Shown one piece after another: positions 1 to 6,314 of a stretch of DNA of 6,827 nt. The notes under the pieces are model-generated. The model did no database searches. It worked only from the letters and a program-made list of their open reading frames with translations, and was not told where the DNA came from. Made by a program: the position numbers and the translations under genes. The stretch is from JAGKXC01 sp964554385. Its GTDB lineage: Bacteria > Bacteroidota > Bacteroidia > NS11-12g > UBA955. Each line of letters begins with the position of its first letter. Position 1 is the stretch's first letter. The DNA lies in assembly GCA_964554385.1 (NCBI GenBank), contig CAZKOM010000104.1, positions 1-6,827 of the forward strand, written 5' to 3'.

Positions 1-1302
1 GGTTGTCCGGTTATAAGTACGCAGATTCGTAAAGCCAAGGAGTTGTTCCAAGACAACATAGGGTTAATTATCGATTTTGAAAATTCCGATCAACTTGCAG
101 AAGCAATAATTCGATTGTTGGACGATGAACAAAAACGAGTAGAAATGTCGTTACACAGCTTTCGTACTATGGCCTCAACGGCATGGCAGAATTCAGCATT
201 GTCGCATGCCGTAGTATTTAAAATGAACGCTTCGGAAGACATTACCTTGCATTACAAAATACCGCCAATTAATTTAAAACACATAAAGAAGATAACCACT
301 CATTTTGGAATGATTCAATTTTCCAAAATTGCCCATCCCGACATAGAATCTGGTTTTACCTTGGACGATAATGCCAGGGCATTGATTGCCATTTGTCAGC
401 ATTTCGCCTTATTCAAAAATCCTTCAGATTTAGTGTTGATTAATACGTACATGGAGTTTATACGTTATTGCTTAAAACCCAATGGATTGTTTTATAATTA
501 TATCAATAAAAGTAAGTATATTACTGATCAGAATTACGAAGAAAATTTGGAAGATAGCACCGGAAGGGCCATATGGGCATTGGGTTATGTAAGTTCGTTA
601 GACGGTGTACTTCCATCAAATTTGGTAAATGAAGCCAATAATTTACTGCAATACACCAAGCCTCATGTGTTAAAGATACACTCAACCCGTGCCATGGCAT
701 TTATGATTAAAGGATGGAGTTATCAGAATCTGCCTGAGGGGAGATTGCTTATTACTTCTTTGGCGAATCGGTTGGTGAACATGTTTTTGCACGAGAAAAC
801 GGAAGATTGGCGTTGGTTTGAACATTATTTAACCTATGGCAATAGTTTAATTCCGGAGGCTATGTTATGTGCTTATAAAGTTACGGGTCAGTTAGATTAC
901 AAAGAAGTGGCGATGGATAGTTTTGATTTTCTACTTTCTAAAATTATTAAGAACGATCGAATACGGGTAATTTCCAATAAGGGATGGCGATTTAAGAATG
1001 AAGAAAATAGGGCGATTGTAGGAGGTGAACAACCCATAGACGTGGCTTATACGGTATTGGCTTTGGAAACGTTTTATTCCATTTTGAAAAAGGAAGAATA
1101 CAAGCAAAAAGCCCAGCTAGCCTTTCATTGGTTTTTAGGGGATAATCACTTGCATCAGATTGTTTATAACCCTTGTACCGGTGGGTGCTACGATGGTGTT
1201 GAAGAAGAAAATATCAACTTAAATCAAGGGGCAGAATCAACGGTGAGTTATTTGATGGCTCGATTGGCCATTGAGCGAATGTTCCATAAAGAGCCCTCCT
1301 AA
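1..1302 (+). CDS. GT4 glycosyltransferase with C-terminal alpha/alpha-toroid domain (5'-truncated)
   Basis: The frame is open from the first base, so the gene begins outside the window; 433 residues are visible. Residues 1-7 read GCPVIST, the usual GT4 (GT-B fold) signature near the nucleotide-sugar site. They are followed by the typical GxIxDFxNxxQLAxAIxxLLxD helix region, up to about residue 55. From about residue 90 a second domain carries the conserved blocks LDDNARA (121-127), EDSTGRAIWALG (from 184), WRWFEHYLTYGN (270-281), GGEQPID (341-347), GGCYDG (394-399) and NQGAES (408-413). I know these blocks from GT4 proteins that carry a six-hairpin (alpha/alpha-toroid) tail. The GT half should transfer a sugar from a nucleotide donor in the cytoplasm. 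The role of the toroid half is not known to me; it could bind or trim a glycan. Donor and acceptor cannot be read from the sequence. The gene ends in TAA, 30 bases before the next start. Confidence 0.85.
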   Translation, partial: GCPVISTQIRKAKELFQDNIGLIIDFENSDQLAEAIIRLLDDEQKRVEMSLHSFRTMASTAWQNSALSHAVVFKMNASEDITLHYKIPPINLKHIKKITTHFGMIQFSKIAHPDIESGFTLDDNARALIAICQHFALFKNPSDLVLINTYMEFIRYCLKPNGLFYNYINKSKYITDQNYEENLEDSTGRAIWALGYVSSLDGVLPSNLVNEANNLLQYTKPHVLKIHSTRAMAFMIKGWSYQNLPEGRLLITSLANRLVNMFLHEKTEDWRWFEHYLTYGNSLIPEAMLCAYKVTGQLDYKEVAMDSFDFLLSKIIKNDRIRVISNKGWRFKNEENRAIVGGEQPIDVAYTVLALETFYSILKKEEYKQKAQLAFHWFLGDNHLHQIVYNPCTGGCYDGVEEENINLNQGAESTVSYLMARLAIERMFHKEPS

Positions 1303-1317
1303 ATCGGTTTATTTTTT

Positions 1318-1325
1318 TAACTTCG
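1318..1325 (+). promoter_or_regulatory. possible Bacteroidota -7 box before the nuclease
   Basis: TAACTTCG follows a run of T and ends 7 bases before the ATG at 1333. It resembles the Bacteroidota -7 element TAnnTTTG, with C for the third T, and would give a very short leader. I see no convincing TTTG -33 box about 19-21 bases upstream, so the call is weak. Confidence 0.3.
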
Positions 1326-1857
1326 TTTTTGAATGAGGAAGTTAACTGCGGTTGTATTTGGTTTGTTTGTTGTTTTCGCTGCAAATGATTGCGATGGACT
1401 GAACCAGAAATCAACCAAAATACTACGGTTAGTTAACGGTAGTTCGGCGGCTATAAGCCCCCTGTATGGTGGCTGCTTTGGAGGGGGATTGGAAGTTTTT
1501 CCTTTGGATGGGCACAGGCAATATGCTGATAGCCTTCTGCCTACAAGTTTTCGCGTGCGATGGGTGAATGGTTTGGAACTACCCCAATTGAATTCTGTAA
1601 ACGATAAAGTAATTCGAAAAACCGGGTTTAGTTTATTGTACAATGAGGTGCACGAACAAGCCAGTTGGGTAGCTTACCAATTAACGCAATCCGAAACGCA
1701 AGGCTTTGTAGAAAGAACGGACAATTTCAGGGAAGATCCGATGGTGAAAACGGGTTCGGCAACGTCGGCCGATTATCAAGGAAGCGGGTACGATCGAGGA
1801 CATTTAGCTCCGGCAGGCGACATGGGTTGGTCTTCGTTGGCCATGTCGGAATCGTTC

Positions 1858-1860
1858 TAG
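1858..1860 (+). other. premature in-frame TAG in nuclease core
   Basis: The family block normally reads ESF-Tyr-x-SN-x-SPQ, and here it reads ESF-TAG-Tyr-SK-M-SPQ. The stop sits exactly in an aromatic (usually Tyr) position, one base change from TAC or TAT, with no gain or loss of codons around it. TAG ends the genes at 5166 and 5728, so it is an ordinary stop in this genome. The following base is T and no obvious readthrough context is seen. Confidence 0.9.
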
Positions 1861-2337
1861 TACAGCAAGATGAGTCCACAAGTACCTGCATTTAACCGCG
1901 GTATTTGGAAGCGATTGGAAGAGCAGGTTCGTTCGTGGGCAGTTGATTATGATACGTTGTATGTGGTAACAGGTCCAGTGCTGACGGCCGATTTATCCAA
2001 GATCGGACCAAATCAAGTTTCTGTTCCTCGGTATTATTATAAGGTTTTATTGGATTATTCGGAGCCCCAAGTGAAGGGGATCGGGTTTGTTATGCCCAAT
2101 ATGGGGTTGAAATTACCCTTGCAGAACTATGCGGTAAGCATTGATAGTGTTGAGCGATTAACAGGGATCAATTTCTTTCCCAAGTTGGTGGATAATCAAG
2201 AGGAAATTATCGAGAAAACGGTATGTTTGAGCTGCTGGAATTGGGGAAGTCTAGGGGGCTCTAGCCAATCATCCGTGTCTGGTTCTGGCAATTCATCGGT
2301 ATCGGCACCAAGACATCCTGCAGCTTCAGGGGCCGTG

Positions 2338-2418
2338 CAATGTTCAGGAATAACCCAATCCGGAGTACGTTGTAAACGAAGGACTACTAGTCTCAATGGT
2401 AGATGCTATCAACATCAA
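2338..2418 (+). other. C-terminal Cys/His tail of the nuclease (DUF5763-like)
   Basis: Codons 336-362 form a compact motif C-x9-C-x10-C-x2-H (C337, C347, C358, H361). It follows a linker rich in Ser and Gly (about codons 305-335). The pattern, with T-x-S-G-x-R-C-K in its centre and G-R-C-Y-x-H at its end, resembles the short DUF5763-type tail found on several Bacteroidota and phage-associated proteins. Three Cys and one His suggest a zinc knuckle. The role, perhaps nucleic-acid binding, is inferred. Confidence 0.6.
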
Positions 2419-2425
2419 TGATAAA

Positions 2426-4519
2426 TTATTTTTTATCGAGTTTATGCATCGCTAGCGTGTGAGGAAGGCTGATGCAGGCCAAGAAAATAAAAAACGGAGC
2501 CCAGGTTGACAAATTGGGATTTAGATTTTGTACGTAGTTTATGAGGTTGAAATGGGTGGAAGTTGAATCAAGGGACGATTGTCGGAATAACCCATAAAAC
2601 AGCAACAGCAATCCCCAAGCTCCTAGATGAAAGGGCAAGGATTGCACCCATAAACGCTGATGAGAGATTTGTAAATGTTTTTTGATTTTGTACCAACCGT
2701 TGATGCTGTGTTGGCCGATGAAATACAGGCCAAACGACCACATCAAAGGCAGCATGGCGGAGGCTACTAGCCATACGATAGTAATGCTCATTCCCCAGTT
2801 TCGATTTTTAACTGAATAATAAACCCAAGGGAAAAAGACGATGGCGATAAAGGGTGAAATGAATTGAAGTTTCGATTGCAAGTCTCCCGAAATTTGGAAG
2901 GTGTTCCAATTTGTGCCTGTTATACCAGAAATTATTTCGGCAGATTCTTTCCAGTGCGATAATATTATAAACGATAAAACTGTAGTTCCCCAGCTCAGCG
3001 TTTGGGGTTTAGACATTCTCCAAAGTTCTCCATCGGCCTGACCAAAATGCCAAGCAGAATACAACAGAAAAAACATCAAGCATAGGTTCGGAAGCAATAA
3101 CCAAGTTGCGGCAAACAGTGCGCCAATCAATAAATATTTGACTATAAATCCGGGGGCTGTTTGTTTATTCCATTGTTTGGTTTCCAGTAAATGATCTACG
3201 GCACCGTGCGGAATTCCAACAGTTATTAGTCCAAGTATCAATAATGAATCGCCGATGATTGTTTGCAAGTACGAATTGCCGAGTAACAGTAAAGTTGCCG
3301 TGATTAATAATAGGCCAAGTGGGCGGTACAAGGATTGTACAAAAGGGTGTTGAAAAAGTACGCGTAAAAAGGGTTTGAAGGGTAATTTTCTTAAAATATG
3401 TATATCTTGAATTAGCGTAGTTTTTTCGTCCAAGAATTGCATTACTTGTGGAATTTGCACACGATTAAATAGCTGTTCGAAGATGGGTTTGCCCCAGTGG
3501 GGTTGTTGGTCCAGAATTTTAAGTAACAGGCTATCGTAAAACTTAAATCTTGACGGTGCTTTAGTTGGAAATAGGGAATGGGATTCAAGGGTAAACGATT
3601 TCCACGAGTTTGTTGTTTGCCTTTTTATCGTTTCAGCAATTTTATCGGCGTGCGAGTACATCGATTTAAATGCATAACCGGTGCTGGGCTTGATAAGGTT
3701 CGCTCTGCCTCCCAAGTTTATAACGCCCGGCAATGGGTGGGTTTTTAATTGGGCATTACTCATGGGAATACATCCGGTTTCAGTATCTTCTATGGAATAG
3801 GCAACATTGAAATTGTGTATGTACTCGGTTAAGCGCAACTCAGCCAAATCTTGTGGGATTACTTCTTTACCAAAACGGGTGATTTCAATCAATGCTTCGT
3901 GTTCCGAATATGGAAGCACGTATACAAATTGGGTAAAATTGTCCTGTGGAGTTGTAAAGTCCATCATTCGGAAGTCGTTGGGTTGGAAGTACAACTCCTT
4001 GGTTTTGATTTTCCATCCCACGAAACTTTGCCAAAGGTGAGTTTCGAAGTTTTTAGGTGTATGGAATTGGGGATTTCGGGAATCGAAAACAATATCTGCG
4101 GTAAGAATTTGGTAATCGATTTGAATGAAGGGCTTGTCTGCCTGATTAGTTTGGATGACCTCTACTTTTTTTGCCATTATTTCCCAACCGAAATCACTGA
4201 TCATTTCGTCCAGTTTTTGGTAAAGATCGATGCTACTTATTTGCCAATATTGCAATGGTAGTAAAGGGCTTTTCGATTGGTTGGCGACCGATACAGAAGT
4301 CCAAGATTTAGAAATGATGGGTTTTAAATCTTGGACTATAGAATCGGTTTCTGCAGCCCAAAAACAATAGGTTTTATCATTGATATTTTTTGCTTCGGGC
4401 TCAATAATTAAAATGGATTTGTTTTCAAGCAGATTGTATTTATGGAGTGCTAATAAAGTGAGACTTGCAGACGCGCCAAGACCTACAAAAATGAAATCGT
4501 ATTGCTTGGTTGAGGTTAT
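2426..4519 (-). CDS. crtY-blh: Fused lycopene beta-cyclase / beta-carotene 15,15'-dioxygenase (CrtY-Blh), start codon unclear
   Basis: I number residues from the ATA at 4517-4519. The CrtY half covers about 1-395. It has the FAD/NAD Rossmann strand YDFIFVGLGAS (7-17), NDKTYCFW (coding bases 4358-4381), VFDSR, LWQSFVGWK (from 162), MMDF (185-188), FVYVLPYS (198-205), GCIPM (249-253) and STGYAF (279-284). This is the full set expected for cyclisation of lycopene to beta-carotene. The Blh half (about 396-697) is strongly hydrophobic, with eight or so membrane segments. It keeps the metal-binding His motifs GIPHGAVDH (H438, H443), AWHFGQAD (H491), GQHSINGW (H604) and SLPHT (H687), and would cleave beta-carotene to retinal. 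Together the enzyme would make retinal from lycopene in the inner membrane. The frame is open from 4606, but no ATG, GTG or TTG occurs before the TTG at 4253-4255. That TTG lies beyond the Rossmann motif and would destroy the cyclase, so I extend the gene to 4519. It converges on the nuclease gene. Confidence 0.85.
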   Translation of the reverse strand: MTSTKQYDFIFVGLGASASLTLLALHKYNLLENKSILIIEPEAKNINDKTYCFWAAETDSIVQDLKPIISKSWTSVSVANQSKSPLLPLQYWQISSIDLYQKLDEMISDFGWEIMAKKVEVIQTNQADKPFIQIDYQILTADIVFDSRNPQFHTPKNFETHLWQSFVGWKIKTKELYFQPNDFRMMDFTTPQDNFTQFVYVLPYSEHEALIEITRFGKEVIPQDLAELRLTEYIHNFNVAYSIEDTETGCIPMSNAQLKTHPLPGVINLGGRANLIKPSTGYAFKSMYSHADKIAETIKRQTTNSWKSFTLESHSLFPTKAPSRFKFYDSLLLKILDQQPHWGKPIFEQLFNRVQIPQVMQFLDEKTTLIQDIHILRKLPFKPFLRVLFQHPFVQSLYRPLGLLLITATLLLLGNSYLQTIIGDSLLILGLITVGIPHGAVDHLLETKQWNKQTAPGFIVKYLLIGALFAATWLLLPNLCLMFFLLYSAWHFGQADGELWRMSKPQTLSWGTTVLSFIILSHWKESAEIISGITGTNWNTFQISGDLQSKLQFISPFIAIVFFPWVYYSVKNRNWGMSITIVWLVASAMLPLMWSFGLYFIGQHSINGWYKIKKHLQISHQRLWVQSLPFHLGAWGLLLLFYGLFRQSSLDSTSTHFNLINYVQNLNPNLSTWAPFFIFLACISLPHTLAMHKLDKK

Positions 4520-4638
4520 GGATTGTGGTTCTGCGATGGGTATTAAACAACCAAATGATTGATTATGTTTATTTTGTGTTGTTTTTATTTTGGGGTTTTG
4601 GGTTTTTTATCGGCCATAATTTTAGTTATCATTGAACA
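4520..4638 (-). other. Divergent intergenic region with mononucleotide runs upstream of crtY-blh
   Basis: On the minus strand the region holds two ATGs (first bases at 4632 and 4617) opening a short frame that ends MADKKPKTPK-stop, with its TAA at 4585-4587. The stretch between is made of A and C runs (AAAAAA, CCC, AAAA, CCCC, AAAA). A one-base insertion in these runs would join this frame to crtY-blh, adding about 33 residues to the N-terminus. The extension is rich in Lys, Gln, Asn and Thr and looks more like translated spacer than protein. On the plus strand the same DNA is the T/G-rich upstream region of the gene at 4639. I see no convincing promoter boxes for either direction. Confidence 0.5.
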
Positions 4639-5166
4639 ATGAGATCTATCGTATTAAAACGGGTGGCTGTTGGAGTTGTTTTCTTGGCGTCTATTACAAG
4701 CATTTTCGCACAAACTACTTTGGATATAAGCATGCCCGATGAGAAGAAGTTAATGGTAAATGGATCGGAGATCAATCCGAAAACCAATTTTACCAATGTG
4801 AAGGCTTTGTTTGGGGAAATGTCATCGGAGAAGGAAAAAGGCGGCGGTAAAGAATATATATTCGAATCAAGTGGGGTAATTGTATCCACATCCGCCGAGG
4901 GATTTGTGAAAGGTATTGGCATAAATATTAATTGGGATGGCGATAAGAATTTCCCGAAAACAGCGTATTCAGGTACGCTTTCTATTGGCGGTACCCCCAT
5001 TACTGCTTCATTGAAATCGGAAGAGGTAGCAAAGTTGAAAGGTGTAGAATTTGCGTGTCCGTTTCCGTTGTTGTGTGCAAGTAAGAATAATAAAGCGGCC
5101 GTAAGATCTATGATTGGATTTAGTTCCAAGAATGTACTTACTCAAGTAATCTTTATTCTGCAGTAG
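4639..5166 (+). CDS. Secreted protein of unknown function, possibly DUF7738-like
   Basis: The 175-residue product has a clear Sec signal peptide: basic start (K7, R8), hydrophobic core 9-23, and likely cleavage after A24 (SIFA-Q). The mature part opens with a beta segment around LMVNGSEI. It continues through a GEMSSEKE-like turn, an EYIFESSGVIVS strand pair, a GIGININW strand and a YSGTLSIGGTPI block. It ends in a distinct stretch with two Cys (CPFPLLC) and a final VLTQVIFIL strand. The order of blocks recalls DUF7738-type proteins, but this is from memory and uncertain. The two Cys close together near the end could form a disulfide outside the cytoplasm. It is divergent from crtY-blh. It lies 49 bases before the lipoprotein gene, which appears to have its own promoter. 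The stop is TAG. Confidence 0.7.
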   Translation: MRSIVLKRVAVGVVFLASITSIFAQTTLDISMPDEKKLMVNGSEINPKTNFTNVKALFGEMSSEKEKGGGKEYIFESSGVIVSTSAEGFVKGIGININWDGDKNFPKTAYSGTLSIGGTPITASLKSEEVAKLKGVEFACPFPLLCASKNNKAAVRSMIGFSSKNVLTQVIFILQ

Positions 5167-5179
5167 TGTAGAACTAAAG

Positions 5180-5210
5180 TTTGCTATCTTATAGAAAATT
5201 GATAAATTGC
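5180..5210 (+). promoter_or_regulatory. Bacteroidota-type promoter of the lipoprotein gene
   Basis: TTTG at 5180-5183 and TAAATTGC at 5203-5210 are 19 bases apart, matching the spacing of the Bacteroidota -33 (TTTG) and -7 (TAnnTTTG) elements. The -7 box fits only partly. The position predicts transcription starting almost at the ATG (5216), giving a leaderless or near-leaderless message, which supports ATG 5216 over the TTG at 5207. Confidence 0.45.
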
Positions 5211-5215
5211 CGGCT

Positions 5216-5728
5216 ATGAATAGAGCCGTTCGTTTATTATTTGTCGCAGTTGCTGTGTTTATGGCTAGTTGCGGCGGGGGAGAGAAGACCACCTTCCAAA
5301 TGAAAGATGTTGAATTTACCTTGGCTGGACCTTTGTTTGAAGGTGCGAATCCAGTGCAGTACACCGTGAACGTAGACCTCAAAGCAATTTTGGGTGATAA
5401 ATACGTTGATGGTGTAAAAATTACTGGCGCTACATTGAAAGCAGCCACCTTGAAAGCTGGAGATTCTGCAAATTTTGATGGTGTTAGTTCGTTTGTGTTA
5501 AGTCTTGCAAGTGATAATAAAGACTTAAATATGAAGGAATTAGCGGTGTTGAATCCAGTAAAAGCAGGGTCTAACTCTGTGTCCTTGGCCCCTTCTACTG
5601 AAGCCACGGCGGGTGAGTTTTTTGGAGAGAAGCAGTTTTACATAGTAGTGGATGCTGCCTTAGCAAAAGATATCGATGCCGATATGGTGTTTAAGGGGGA
5701 TTTTGAGTTTGAGTTGACATACAAATAG
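5216..5728 (+). CDS. Small lipoprotein of unknown function
   Basis: The product of 170 residues is unrecognised. It begins with a short basic region (R3, R6), a hydrophobic stretch (7-17) and a lipobox-like FMASC, so C19 is the likely lipidated residue. The following GGGE matches the Gly/acidic tether often seen on Bacteroidota surface lipoproteins. The mature part alternates polar and hydrophobic residues and looks mostly beta, ending FEFELTYK. It contains no catalytic motif that I know and no further Cys. It would sit on the outer membrane, facing either side. I take ATG 5216 because a TTG start at 5207 would only add three residues (leading with Leu-Pro-Ala) to a complete lipoprotein signal. 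The stop is TAG; no hairpin terminator follows. Confidence 0.7.
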   Translation: MNRAVRLLFVAVAVFMASCGGGEKTTFQMKDVEFTLAGPLFEGANPVQYTVNVDLKAILGDKYVDGVKITGATLKAATLKAGDSANFDGVSSFVLSLASDNKDLNMKELAVLNPVKAGSNSVSLAPSTEATAGEFFGEKQFYIVVDAALAKDIDADMVFKGDFEFELTYK

Positions 5729-5852
5729 CCCTCAGTTGTTTAAGAATTTAATATAAAATATAAAGATATTTAAAAAATTCATAGGACTATCAACCGGCTC
5801 CAATTCAATGTTGATGTTCTTTGGTAAAAATCAAAAACATTAAATTTTAATT
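5729..5852 (+). other. AT-rich intergenic region before DUF2147 gene
   Basis: This is a very AT-rich stretch (about 5741-5780), then a more balanced segment, then an A-rich leader ending TAAATTTTAATT directly before the ATG, typical of Bacteroidota starts without a Shine-Dalgarno. TTCTTTGG at 5817-5824 is the nearest thing to a -7 box, but its first two bases are wrong and there is no paired TTTG upstream. No stem-loop terminator is visible. Confidence 0.4.
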
Positions 5853-6311
5853 ATGAGAAAATACATTTTATCGATGTTGCTAGTGATGATCGCTGGCTTA
5901 TTTACTGCTTTCGTTGCTCAAGATGGCGGCGATCGTTTATTGGGTGTTTGGGAGCCAAGCAATGGCAGAGCTCGTGTAAAGGTTGAAAAAATTGGTGCAA
6001 AATATTACGGTAGAATCGTGTGGTTAAAAGAACCCATTGATCCCGTAACTAAACAACCCAAAACGGATAAAAACAATCCTGATCCCAATTTGCAGAATGT
6101 TCCTTTGAAAGGTTACAGAATGTTGAAAGACTTCGTTTACAAAGGCAACGACGAATGGGCGGATGGTACTATTTACGATCCTTTGAATGGAAGCACGTAC
6201 AGTTGCACCATTAAAATGACGGATCCCAATTCGTTGGAGATTCGTGGATATATTGGCGTTTCTGCTTTGGGTAGAACCGATGTTTGGAAACGTTTGGTTG
6301 TAAAGAAATAA
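5853..6311 (+). CDS. DUF2147 family exported protein
   Basis: The 152-residue product has a signal peptide (basic RK at 2-3, hydrophobic 5-21, likely cleavage after A22 before QDGG) followed by one complete DUF2147 domain. The family blocks are all present in order: GVWEPSNGRARVKV (31-44), YYGRIVWLKEP (51-61), PKTDKNNPD (69-77), the NVPLKG/ML segment (82-91), WADGTIYDPLNGSTYSC (102-118) and RGYIGVSALGRTDVW (131-145). The family is of unknown biochemical role; its small beta-barrel-like fold, outside the cytoplasm, suggests ligand binding, which is inference. The start is unambiguous because it opens the signal peptide. The next gene starts 3 bases after the stop, so the two are co-transcribed and probably translationally coupled. 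Confidence 0.9.
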   Translation: MRKYILSMLLVMIAGLFTAFVAQDGGDRLLGVWEPSNGRARVKVEKIGAKYYGRIVWLKEPIDPVTKQPKTDKNNPDPNLQNVPLKGYRMLKDFVYKGNDEWADGTIYDPLNGSTYSCTIKMTDPNSLEIRGYIGVSALGRTDVWKRLVVKK

Positions 6312-6314
6312 TCC

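Larger units (their letters stand above)
1333..2421 (+). pseudogene. DNA/RNA non-specific endonuclease (NUC1 family), interrupted by in-frame TAG
   Basis: Read through the TAG at codon 176, this gives one 362-codon protein in a single frame. It has a hydrophobic N-terminal export signal (about residues 1-18), then the NUC1 fold. The core starts around the VxRxTGFSLLYN-like segment. It continues through the VERTDNF and KTGSATSADY blocks to YDRGHLAPAGDM, where H157 matches the catalytic His, and to MSESF before the stop. After the stop come SKMSPQ, FNRGIW (N188, matching the Mg-ligand Asn), RLEE (E196) with R200, and YVVTGPVL. These enzymes cut DNA and RNA without sequence preference, usually outside the cytoplasm. 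A Ser/Gly-rich linker follows, then a Cys/His tail. As written, translation ends at codon 175, after His157 but before the metal ligands, so that product should be inactive. An ATG at 1870 opens the second half (183 codons), which lacks a signal peptide. Either the gene is dead or the TAG is a sequence error. Confidence 0.85.

Noticed and set aside
1317..1643. Minus-strand open frame of about 108 codons
   Set aside because: It is the antisense shadow of the nuclease gene, which has clear family motifs on the plus strand.
1333..2421. Recoding of TAG as a sense codon in this organism
   Set aside because: TAG ends the genes at 5164-5166 and 5726-5728 where the proteins are complete, so TAG is an ordinary stop here.
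4253..4255. TTG as the true start of the crtY-blh protein
   Set aside because: It would delete the Rossmann strand YDFIFVGLGAS and the NDKTYCFW motif, which lie in the same open frame upstream.
4585..4620. TTTTGGGG-like G/T-rich tract as G-quadruplex or telomere-like repeat
   Set aside because: Only two G runs of three or more occur (GGGG and GGG), too few for a quadruplex, and there is no tandem repetition.
4629..5129. Minus-strand open frame of about 166 codons
   Set aside because: It overlaps almost entirely the plus-strand gene with a clean signal peptide; its own translation shows no recognisable features.
5008..5607. Minus-strand open frame of about 199 codons
   Set aside because: It lies antisense to the lipoprotein gene and runs across the promoter-like spacer; there is no signal or domain.
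5729..5790. Rho-independent terminator after the lipoprotein gene
   Set aside because: The region is AT-rich but I find no GC-containing inverted repeat followed by a T run.
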